64,000 bases of DNA, taken from positions 62,001 to 126,000 of the forward strand of contig NZ_KE386934.1 of assembly GCF_000429645.1 (NCBI RefSeq), written 5' to 3'. The translations under genes were made by a program, and so were the position numbers. The notes beneath the pieces are model-generated. The model had not been told where the DNA came from, did no database searches, and saw only the letters and a list, made by a program, of their open reading frames with translations. Below, piece by piece: positions 52,624-60,670 of this stretch. Each line of letters opens with the position of its first letter. Within the stretch, counting starts at the first letter, position 1. This DNA comes from Niveispirillum irakense DSM 11586. Its GTDB lineage: Bacteria > Pseudomonadota > Alphaproteobacteria > Azospirillales > Azospirillaceae.

Positions 52624-53915
52624 GGCGTCTGCACCGTGACAGCGGGATGATGGGCGGGAGCGGTGGGGCCGGACGGTTCACGCACCAGGGTCCAGAGCAG
52701 GGCGGCGCCCACAAGATCCAGCACCCCCAGCGCCAGAAAGAAAGGATCATAGCCCACGCTGGCCACCAGCCCACCAATCAGCAGCGAGAAGATCAGCACG
52801 CCCAGATTGCCCATGGTGCCAGCCATGCCGGCAACGGTCGCCACCTCATTCCGTTTAAACAGGTCGGACGCCATGGTGATGACGGTAACCGACAGGGTCT
52901 GGTGGGCGAAGCCGCCCAGGCACAGCAGCGCGATGGCCAGATAGGGGCTATCCACCCGGCCAACAAAGGCCATGCCCACCATCATCAGCGCCCCCACCGT
53001 AAAGGCACCGCGCCTTGCATTCAGCAGGCTGAAGCCGCGCCGGTGCAGGAAGGAGGCGACCGTGGGGCCGAACATGCAGCCCAGATCAGCCGCCACGAAG
53101 GGTAACCAGGCGAACATGGCAATGGCCGTCAGGTCAAAGCCGCGCACATTCATCAGATAGAGCGGCACCCAGAAGGCCAGGGTGCCCCAGGTGGGATCGG
53201 CCAGGAAACGCGGCAGGGCGATCCCCCAGAAATTGCGCTGCTTCACAAGATCACGGATCGCGGGCTTGGCCCCGTCGCCTGCCAGATGCGCCTCCTGCCC
53301 GGCGGCGATATAAGCCCCCTCCTCCGCCGACAAGGATGGGTGTTTGGCCGGTGGATGATAGAATTTCAACCAAGCTGCCACCCAGACCAGACCCAGGGCG
53401 CCCGTCAGCACAAAGGCCATCTGCCAGTTCCAGAACAGGATCGCCCAGGCCACCAATGGTGGCGCCAGCATGGAACCGACAGAAGCACCGATATTGTAGA
53501 CGCCACCGGCATGGCCCCGTTCCTTGGCGGGGAACCATTCCGACACCGCCTTCATGCCGGCCGGGTTGGCCGATCCTTCCGCCAGCCCCAACAGGCCGCG
53601 CAGGCCCATCAGCATCGGCCAGTTGGTCGCCAGACCATGTGCCATGGTCAGCAGCGACCAGGCCGTGGCGAAAATGGCGAAGCCGACCTTCAGCCCGATG
53701 ACATCCAGCAGATAGCCGGCAAGCGGCTGCATCATCACGCCCAACTGAAAGGCGCCGGTGATCCAGCCATATTCCTGTTCCGTGATACCCAGATCGACCA
53801 GCACAGTGGGGGCCGCCACCCCCAGGGTGGCACGCGTCAGGTAATTGATGATCGCGCCCAGCATGATCAGCCCGATCATCCACCAGCGCAGCGCCTTGAT
53901 TGTGCGCGAACCCAT
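52620..53915 (-). CDS. MFS permease, hexuronate/oligosaccharide type (ExuT-like)
   Basis: A 431-residue, 12-span major facilitator protein. The region GLRGLLGLAEGSANPAGMKA and the SEWFPAKERGHAGGVYNIGA segment are typical for the anion:cation symporter family, which includes ExuT (glucuronate, galacturonate). It lies between the GH115 and GH43 genes, so glucuronate, methylglucuronate or aldouronic or xylo-oligosaccharides are the likely cargo. Paralogous to the permease at 59356. Confidence 0.9.
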   Translation of the reverse strand: MGSRTIKALRWWMIGLIMLGAIINYLTRATLGVAAPTVLVDLGITEQEYGWITGAFQLGVMMQPLAGYLLDVIGLKVGFAIFATAWSLLTMAHGLATNWPMLMGLRGLLGLAEGSANPAGMKAVSEWFPAKERGHAGGVYNIGASVGSMLAPPLVAWAILFWNWQMAFVLTGALGLVWVAAWLKFYHPPAKHPSLSAEEGAYIAAGQEAHLAGDGAKPAIRDLVKQRNFWGIALPRFLADPTWGTLAFWVPLYLMNVRGFDLTAIAMFAWLPFVAADLGCMFGPTVASFLHRRGFSLLNARRGAFTVGALMMVGMAFVGRVDSPYLAIALLCLGGFAHQTLSVTVITMASDLFKRNEVATVAGMAGTMGNLGVLIFSLLIGGLVASVGYDPFFLALGVLDLVGAALLWTLVREPSGPTAPAHHPAVTVQTP

Positions 53916-53939
53916 TCGGGTGTCTCCTTACGGGCTCGG

Positions 53940-56591
53940 TCAATGCTGACTGATGGTCAGCCGTTCCAGCACCGCATTATCATCCAGGCGCCAGACCTTC
54001 ACGACATGCCGGCCAGCCTTCATGTCCGGGAAGCGGGCTTCTACAGTGTGGGAATTGTTCTTCACCGCCTCCATCCAGGCTGCCTGTTGCGGCTTCGTCA
54101 CCCCTCCCGGTGTCGGGATCAGGTCCGAGGTGACGATCTGGACAGGCCCATCATCAATGGAAACCCCGATGCGGATGCCATCCCCTCCCGTCGTGTCCAG
54201 CGTCGGGGAAAGCCGCAGCGTGACATGGACCGGTGCTGTCGCTGCCAGCGTCACATCATATTCCAGCCGCACGCCATCCTCGGGCGTTGTTGCCGGACGG
54301 CCCTGTGGCAGTGCCACCACGGCATTCCCCTGCCCCAGATGGGGCAATATCTGCCAGGACAGGCCCTTGCCGGCACGGGCCCGGGCAAAAGCAGACGCCG
54401 GCAATTCCACCAGCTTGGGATCAACCTGCCGGGTCTGGGTGAATTTGATCTGCGCCGCCAGCCGATCCGGCGGTGTGTCGGCGGAAACGCGGCTGACACT
54501 GGGCATGGATTGGCGGGTCGGCGTCTGCCAGATCACATAGCTCATATGGATCTGGTTCATCATCCCATCCCACTTGCCGCCCTTCAGGGCGTGATACTGG
54601 GCGGTCAGGTCGGCATCACGCTGGAAGGTTTGCTCCACCTTGACGGCAAAATAATCGGCGCGTGGATCGTTGCGCATCATCAGCCGGCGGTTCCAGGCCG
54701 CCGCGTAATACATTTCATACAGGTTGGACAGGGCCAGAACCGGATGTTCGACGAGCTGGAAATAGGCATCCAGTTGGTCCGGCCGCAGCCGCGCCTTGAC
54801 GCTTTCCACCTTGGTGACCAGCACGCGCCAATCATCCACCATCTGGCCGAACGGGCCGCCATCCAGGACCGGCCCCATCCCCTCCCCTATGGGGAAACTA
54901 TCCTGGTCGATCAGTTCCGGCTTGCGGCGCGCGGCATAGGTGCCGTAGGTGGCAATGATTTCCGCAATCTCCGGCCCCAACGCGGCACCGAATGTCCGGC
55001 TGGCCCATTCACGCGGATATGCGGCAAGGGATGCCGGCGACATCGCCTCCGGGTTCCAGGCCATATCCAGGAAGAAATCCAGCGGATACTCAATGGGTTT
55101 GATATCGCCGATATTGACGATCCACAGGTTGCGGGCCCCGCTTTCATAAGCGAGGTTCATCTGCTGCCAGACCTTGGAAATCTGGACCGTATTGAGCCAT
55201 TTATAATTCCGCGGCGCGCCCACATAGTCGAAATGATAATAGACGCCATAGCCGCCGGGACGGTCCAGCGGGTCGCGCCCGGCCACAGGCAAGCGGCGGA
55301 TCTGGCCCCAATTATCATCGGCGAACAGCAACGTCACATCCGCCGGCACGCGCATGCCGTGATCGTAATAATCCTGCACTTCCTTATAGAGCGCCCAGAG
55401 CTGCGGGGTCTGGTCCGCCGGCTTGCCGGTCACATCGGCGATGATCTGGCGCTGGTCGGCGACGATCTTTTCCAGAAGCTGGGTTGCCGTGCCTTCGGCC
55501 ATCGGCTCGTCGCCATCGCCGCGCATACCGAGCGTCAGCAGGCTTTCATAGCCTTTGCCATCGCCCTTGGACATCATGCGTTCAATGCCGCCCCGCCAGA
55601 AGGCGCGCAGATTTTCCGCATTGGCCGTGTAATCCCAGCGGCCACCGGTAATGCCCTGATCCTTGTTGCGATGCCATTCATGCTGCGCGCGGGTCAGCGG
55701 CTCATGGTGCGACGTCCCCATGACGACGCCCATCTCATCAGCCAGCACCATGTTGCGCGGATCATCATCATTGAATGCCTTGGGCGCCCACATGGCCGGC
55801 CACAGATAGTTACCCTTCAGCCGCAGCAGCAATTCAAACACGTGACCATAAAGATCGGCATTGATGCCGCCAAACTTGGCCTTGGCCCATCCGCTGAAAG
55901 CGGGGTCCTCGTCATTGATGAAAAAGCCGCGATATTTGACGCGGGGGCGGTCAGCCCTGGTCCCGGCAACAATATGCAGATCGCGCTTTTGCACCACCGG
56001 CACATCGGCCCACCAGACCCAGGGGGAAACGCCGATCCGTTCCGACAAATCATAGGTGCCATAGACCGCGCCCCGCCGGTCGGCCCCGATAATCACCAGT
56101 GCGCGCGGAATATTCGGCGCTGGCTGTTCCACCACCACCTGGCGGAAACCTTCCCACTCCCCCGCCAGATCGGGCAGGGAGAGCTTACCCGCCGCTACCA
56201 GCGCATCAATCGTGGGGCTGGCGCCCAGCACGCCAATGATCACCACCGGCCCCTGCGCATCGGAAAGTGCCGAAAGGCCGGCCGCGTCCTGGCCGCTGAC
56301 CCGACCCAGATCGGCCCGCAGGCTGGCGGCGGCATGCTTCACCGCCGGATCAACAGCCCCATCCACAAAAACCGGCAGCGGCCGCCCGGCCGCAATCAGC
56401 GACAGGCTGCCCGGCACCGCCGTCTCACAAACGCTGACCGGCGTGGTACAGGCACGCGCAGCGGGAACCCCGACCAGCAAGGCCATCAGCGCGGCAGCCA
56501 TGGCTTTGCTGCCCCAGACGGGACGCGGACGGGCCGGCACGGCACGGCTGTCGGTGGTGAAGACGTGAACGTCGCTTCTATCCTGGATCAA
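53940..56591 (-). CDS. GH115 xylan alpha-1,2-glucuronidase
   Basis: About 883 residues. The chosen start is a TTG at 56591 with GAGGAAA seven bases before it; the frame is open to 56612, and an ATG at 56501 is an alternative that gives a shorter signal peptide. A hydrophobic segment ends in VPAARA-C, so the enzyme is periplasmic. GH115 motifs include YRGFFINDEDPAFSGWA, FELLLRLKGNYLWPAMW, MGTSHHEPLTR and FADDNWGQIRRLP, plus a C-terminal extra domain. It removes 4-O-methylglucuronic acid from glucuronoxylan. It heads the operon with the MFS permease and xynB. Confidence 0.95.
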   Translation of the reverse strand: MIQDRSDVHVFTTDSRAVPARPRPVWGSKAMAAALMALLVGVPAARACTTPVSVCETAVPGSLSLIAAGRPLPVFVDGAVDPAVKHAAASLRADLGRVSGQDAAGLSALSDAQGPVVIIGVLGASPTIDALVAAGKLSLPDLAGEWEGFRQVVVEQPAPNIPRALVIIGADRRGAVYGTYDLSERIGVSPWVWWADVPVVQKRDLHIVAGTRADRPRVKYRGFFINDEDPAFSGWAKAKFGGINADLYGHVFELLLRLKGNYLWPAMWAPKAFNDDDPRNMVLADEMGVVMGTSHHEPLTRAQHEWHRNKDQGITGGRWDYTANAENLRAFWRGGIERMMSKGDGKGYESLLTLGMRGDGDEPMAEGTATQLLEKIVADQRQIIADVTGKPADQTPQLWALYKEVQDYYDHGMRVPADVTLLFADDNWGQIRRLPVAGRDPLDRPGGYGVYYHFDYVGAPRNYKWLNTVQISKVWQQMNLAYESGARNLWIVNIGDIKPIEYPLDFFLDMAWNPEAMSPASLAAYPREWASRTFGAALGPEIAEIIATYGTYAARRKPELIDQDSFPIGEGMGPVLDGGPFGQMVDDWRVLVTKVESVKARLRPDQLDAYFQLVEHPVLALSNLYEMYYAAAWNRRLMMRNDPRADYFAVKVEQTFQRDADLTAQYHALKGGKWDGMMNQIHMSYVIWQTPTRQSMPSVSRVSADTPPDRLAAQIKFTQTRQVDPKLVELPASAFARARAGKGLSWQILPHLGQGNAVVALPQGRPATTPEDGVRLEYDVTLAATAPVHVTLRLSPTLDTTGGDGIRIGVSIDDGPVQIVTSDLIPTPGGVTKPQQAAWMEAVKNNSHTVEARFPDMKAGRHVVKVWRLDDNAVLERLTISQH

Positions 56592-56663
56592 GGCTGTTTC
56601 CTCATCTTTCAACGCCGATGTTCATCACCGGTCGCACACTGCCAAGGCCCGTCACGCAAAATT

Positions 56664-56677
56664 TGGTAGCGTTATCA
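56664..56677. promoter_or_regulatory. XylR-like palindrome between the GH115 and GH43 genes
   Basis: TGGTAGCGTTATCA; read on the other strand TGATAACGCTACCA. From memory the Caulobacter xylose operator core is TGTTAGCGCTACCA, a 12 of 14 match. It lies in the 221-base divergent region, so it could control both operons. A weaker partial copy begins at 56710. Confidence 0.55.
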
Positions 56678-56812
56678 TTTATCGGGGCAAAACGGGCTCA
56701 CGACTGGTATGGTAGTATACATGATGCGTGGATAGCAATGCGCAAAGCCTGTCCCATCCTGCTTTTCCATCGGCACGGCAGACAAGGGACAGCATGGATA
56801 AAGGGAGGAAAC

Positions 56813-58513
56813 ATGAAACCGGCATGGTGGACATTATCTGCTTCATTGGCCCTGGCCTTGCTGGCCAGCGCCCCAGCCAGCACCCAAACCCGCGTCAGCG
56901 AAGCGCGCTTTGCCTGGGTGGAATATCAGGGGGCCGACCCATCGGATGCGGTGGCGACACCCGGTCCGGGTGATTACCGCAACCCGATCCTGGCGGGTTA
57001 TTATCCCGACCCCTCGGTCACACGGGTGGGGGAGGATTATTACCTCGTCACCTCCACCTTCACCTGGTTTCCCGGCCTGCCGGTTTTCCACAGCCGCGAT
57101 CTGGTGAACTGGACACAGATCGGTAATGCCATCGATCGGCCCGGCATGCTGGATTTCAAGGATCTTGGGCTGTCGCGCGGCGTTTTCGCCCCGGCCATCG
57201 AATATCATGATGGCCTGTTTTACATCATCAATACCTGTGTCGATTGCGGCGGCAATTTCATCATCACCGCCAAGGACCCCGCCGGCCCGTGGAGCGATCC
57301 GGTCTGGCTGCCCGATCTGGAAGGCGGCATTGACCCCTCATTGTTCTTCGACGCCGATGGCCGCGCCTATATCATCAATAATGGCCCACCAGAGGGGGAA
57401 CCGCTCTATAGCGGGCATCGCGCGCTGTGGATTCAGGAATTCGATGTCAAGAACATCAAGACATTCGGCCCCCGGAAACTACTGGTCAATGGCGGTGTCG
57501 ATATCACGCAGAAGCCGGTCTGGATTGAAGGCCCGCATATATTCCGCAAAGACGGCTATTATTACCTGACAGCGGCGGAAGGTGGCACGGCGATCAACCA
57601 TTCCCAGGTCGCCTTCCGTGCCACATCCCCTATGGGGCCCTACAGCCCCGGCCCCAACAACCCGTTCCTGACCCAGCGCGACCTGCCAGCCGATCGGGCG
57701 CACCCCATCACCTCTGCCGGCCATGCCGATCTGGTACAGACGCAGGATGGCGACTGGTGGGCCACTTTCCTGGCCGTGCGGCCCTATCGCGATGATTTTT
57801 ATAATACCGGGCGGGATACGTTCCTCCTGCCGGTCCGCTGGGTGGACGGCTGGCCGCGCATGACGGAACCGGGGGAGGCGATTGCCCTGGTGCATCCGCG
57901 CCCTTCCCTGCCAACACAGCCCGCACCCGCCATCCCAACCAGCGGTCCCTTCACCATTCGGGATGATTTCGATCAGCCGCAGATGCCGCTTTACTGGATG
58001 ACCCCGCGCAATCCCAAAGGCGATTGGTACGACCTGACCAGCCATAAAGGGATGCTGACCCTTAGGCCAACGCCGGTCGGCCTGTCCGACCCGGCCAATC
58101 CCGCCTTCTGGGCACGGCGACAGCAGCATATGAATGCCAGCATCACCACGGAACTGGACTTTACCCCGCAACTGGCCGGTGAGCGGGCCGGTCTGGCCGC
58201 CGTGCAGAGCAATGATTACTGGTATCGCCTCACCGTGGAAAAAGGCGATAGCGGTCGCGTTGTCCGCCTTGCGGTCCGGAGCGGCAAGCAGGAGCCGACA
58301 GACGGTCGCCTGATTGCCATGCTGCCAGTGACAGCAGACGGGCCGTTGCGGCTGCGCATCACGGCAAAGGGGGAGTTATATGATTTCCATGTCGCAGAGG
58401 CGGATGGCGTGTGGCGCCCGGTGCTGACGAATGTCGACGGCACCATCCTTTCCACCAAACGCGCCGGCGGCTTTATCGGCGCGATGATCGGCCCCTTTGC
58501 CGAACGGCGGTAA
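56813..58513 (+). CDS. Secreted GH43 enzyme with beta-sandwich domain
   Basis: A 566-residue periplasmic enzyme starting at the ATG at 56813 (GGGAGGAAAC before it). Signal peptide 1-24, then the GH43 propeller with D66 (YPDPS), D174 (IDPSLFF) and E239 (IEGPHIF), and a C-terminal beta-sandwich from about residue 370. Most likely a beta-xylosidase or alpha-L-arabinofuranosidase acting on xylan side chains or xylo-oligosaccharides. Divergent from the GH115 operon; ends before the convergent SDR gene. Confidence 0.92.
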   Translation: MKPAWWTLSASLALALLASAPASTQTRVSEARFAWVEYQGADPSDAVATPGPGDYRNPILAGYYPDPSVTRVGEDYYLVTSTFTWFPGLPVFHSRDLVNWTQIGNAIDRPGMLDFKDLGLSRGVFAPAIEYHDGLFYIINTCVDCGGNFIITAKDPAGPWSDPVWLPDLEGGIDPSLFFDADGRAYIINNGPPEGEPLYSGHRALWIQEFDVKNIKTFGPRKLLVNGGVDITQKPVWIEGPHIFRKDGYYYLTAAEGGTAINHSQVAFRATSPMGPYSPGPNNPFLTQRDLPADRAHPITSAGHADLVQTQDGDWWATFLAVRPYRDDFYNTGRDTFLLPVRWVDGWPRMTEPGEAIALVHPRPSLPTQPAPAIPTSGPFTIRDDFDQPQMPLYWMTPRNPKGDWYDLTSHKGMLTLRPTPVGLSDPANPAFWARRQQHMNASITTELDFTPQLAGERAGLAAVQSNDYWYRLTVEKGDSGRVVRLAVRSGKQEPTDGRLIAMLPVTADGPLRLRITAKGELYDFHVAEADGVWRPVLTNVDGTILSTKRAGGFIGAMIGPFAERR

Positions 58514-58541
58514 AAAGACGAATAAGTAAGCTAGGCAGGTG

Positions 58542-58570
58542 GATGGGACGGTCCTTATGGCCGTCCCATC
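58542..58570. terminator. Inverted repeat between convergent GH43 and SDR genes
   Basis: Perfect ten-base arms GATGGGACGG / CCGTCCCATC with a nine-base loop; no T-run. Confidence 0.6.
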
Positions 58571-58584
58571 ACAGAACCGCACCT

Positions 58585-59337
58585 TTAAGAGAAGAAGGTG
58601 CCGCCATTAATGTCGATACAAGCACCGGTGACAAAGCCCGCCTCTGCCGAGACCAGCCAGGCGACCAGATCCGCTACCTCCGTCGCTTCCCCCTCGCGGC
58701 GGAGCGGGGTGGAGCCGGCAACATTCTTGCGCACCTCCGCCTTGGTGAAAAGGTCGTGGAAGCTGGTGCTGATCATGCCGGGGCAGACAGCATTGACGCG
58801 GATGCCTGACGGCCCCAACTCCTTTGCCATGGCGCGGGTGAAGGTCATCACCGCCCCCTTGGCCGTGGCATAGGCGGACGCGCCGAACCCCCCACCATCA
58901 CGACCGGCCTGGGAGGAGAAATTGACGATAGCGCCGCCCTGCTGCATCAGCGGCACCACGGCCTTTGTCGCCAGGAAAGCCGATTTGACGTTCAAGTCCA
59001 TGACATGGCTGAAAAAATCGGCATCCATGTCAGCCAGCAGCTTGCGGGCGACAAGGCCCCCTGTGACATTGACCAGCAGGTCCACCCTGTCACCAAAGGC
59101 GGCTTTGGTTGCCGCCACCAGCCCGTCGACCTCCTCCGGCCTGGTCATGTCGGCACGATGCGCGATGGCCCGGCCACCGGCGGCCTGGATGGCGCTGACG
59201 GTCTCCGCCGCGCTGTCAGCGTCATTGTAATAATTGACCATAATGGCGGCCCCTTCGGCGGCCAGCCGCTGCGATACGGCGCGGCCGATATCACGGCCGC
59301 CACCGGTGACGATGGCAACCTTGTCCTTGAGCTTCAT
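58585..59337 (-). CDS. SDR oxidoreductase, probable 4-deoxy-hexulosonate (DEH) reductase
   Basis: A 250-residue classical short-chain dehydrogenase: NAD(P) motif TGGGRDIG (11-18), catalytic S142 region (NFSSQAG), Y156 and K160 (YATAK), and the cofactor loop GMISTSF. As the last gene of an alginate operon (PL6, PL17, permease), the best guess is reduction of 4-deoxy-L-erythro-5-hexoseulose uronate to 2-keto-3-deoxygluconate, as in Sphingomonas A1-R and DehR. Sequence alone cannot distinguish it from other sugar dehydrogenases; the context is the main argument. Confidence 0.8.
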   Translation of the reverse strand: MKLKDKVAIVTGGGRDIGRAVSQRLAAEGAAIMVNYYNDADSAAETVSAIQAAGGRAIAHRADMTRPEEVDGLVAATKAAFGDRVDLLVNVTGGLVARKLLADMDADFFSHVMDLNVKSAFLATKAVVPLMQQGGAIVNFSSQAGRDGGGFGASAYATAKGAVMTFTRAMAKELGPSGIRVNAVCPGMISTSFHDLFTKAEVRKNVAGSTPLRREGEATEVADLVAWLVSAEAGFVTGACIDINGGTFFS

Positions 59338-59355
59338 GCTCCTGCTCCTTGATAT

Positions 59356-60639
59356 TTACGTCGATGGGGGGGACCCGTCCGGACGTACGGGCGTCAGACG
59401 CCCGCCCAGCAGCCAGACGGAAAGAACGGAAATTGGCACCAGCGACGCGCCCAGCGCGAAGATCGGCGCATAGGATTGGGCGGTCATTGCCGGCACCAGC
59501 CAAGTGGTGATCAGCACCCCGGCCACCGCCGCCGTGCCGGAAATGCCGGCCAGCGTGCCGACCGACCGGCCTGAGAACAGGTCACTGGGCAGGGTCTGGA
59601 TATTGCCGATAGCGGTCTGGAACCCGAACAGAATCACCGCGATCAGCAGAACCGCCGCCAGGGGCGTAGCCGCACTGGCCGTCAGCAACAAAGACGGCAG
59701 CATGATCACCCCACCCAGGGTGATAACCGTGCGGCGCACCTTTCCAACCTGCCAGCCCCGGTGCAGAAGGCGTCCGGCCAGCCAGCCGCCGAACAGGCTG
59801 CCCAACATAGCGCCGACATAGGGAACCCAGGCGAACAGGCCGATCTGCTTGATATCGAAACCAAAGGTTTCTGCCAGATAGATCGGCAGCCAGGAAACGA
59901 ACAACCACCAGACCGGATCGATGAAGAAACGGCAGAGGATGACTGCCCAGCTTTCCCGGTGACGCAGGATCTGCCCCCAGGTCGGGGCATAGTCGCTGTC
60001 AGCCGCTGCCCCCGCCGATTGCCGGCCGGACAGGATATGTGCCCGCTCCGCTTCGGTAATCCAGGGATGCCCTTCCGGCCCGGCGCGATAGACCAGCAAC
60101 CAAGGGACCAGCCAGGCAAATCCCAAGAGGCCGACCAGCAGGAAGGTCGCCTTCCAGCCGATTGCCAGATAAAGGATGGCAATCAGCGGTGCCGAAATGA
60201 TGGAACCCAGCGACGCGCCGGCATTGAACAGGCCCTGTGCGAAGGCCCGTTCCTTAACGGGAAACCATTCGGCATTCGCCTTCGCTGCACCGGGCCAGGC
60301 CCCGGCCTCCGACACGCCCAGCAGCGCGCGGACCAGACTGAACGCCATGATCGAACTGGCTAGCGCATGCAGCGCAATTGCCACCGACCACACGGCAATG
60401 GAGAGTGCAAAGCCGATCCGTGTGCCGATCCGGTCGAACAGCCGCCCGAACAGCGACTGGCCCAGCGCGTAGAACAGCATGAAAATGGTGACCAGCAGGG
60501 CGTAATCTTCCTTAGTCGCCCCGATCTGCGGTGCGATTTCCGGCCACATCACGGCCAGCGCATTACGGTCGATATAATTGACGACCGTCGCCACGCCGAT
60601 CAGCGCGATGATCAGCCATCTGAGATTGGGCAGCTTCAC
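59356..60639 (-). CDS. MFS permease of the alginate operon (ExuT-like)
   Basis: A 427-residue, 12-span MFS protein with VNYIDRNALAVMWPEI, LLGVSEAGAWPGAAKANAEW and FPVKERAFAQGLFNAGAS, the anion:cation symporter signatures. Position between the PL17 lyase and SDR genes points to uptake of unsaturated uronate or DEH across the inner membrane. It resembles the permease at 52620 in family and motif order but has clearly different sequence, so the two probably serve different uronates. Confidence 0.9.
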   Translation of the reverse strand: MKLPNLRWLIIALIGVATVVNYIDRNALAVMWPEIAPQIGATKEDYALLVTIFMLFYALGQSLFGRLFDRIGTRIGFALSIAVWSVAIALHALASSIMAFSLVRALLGVSEAGAWPGAAKANAEWFPVKERAFAQGLFNAGASLGSIISAPLIAILYLAIGWKATFLLVGLLGFAWLVPWLLVYRAGPEGHPWITEAERAHILSGRQSAGAAADSDYAPTWGQILRHRESWAVILCRFFIDPVWWLFVSWLPIYLAETFGFDIKQIGLFAWVPYVGAMLGSLFGGWLAGRLLHRGWQVGKVRRTVITLGGVIMLPSLLLTASAATPLAAVLLIAVILFGFQTAIGNIQTLPSDLFSGRSVGTLAGISGTAAVAGVLITTWLVPAMTAQSYAPIFALGASLVPISVLSVWLLGGRLTPVRPDGSPPST

Positions 60640-60670
60640 GGCCTTATCCTCCCCGGTTTCTGGTTCCCGC

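Noticed and set aside
53286-56669. An open frame of over 1100 codons on the plus strand
   Set aside because: It lies antisense to the MFS and GH115 genes, is rich in His, Arg, Gln and Pro as expected from GC-rich complement sequence, and has no recognisable domain or start signal.
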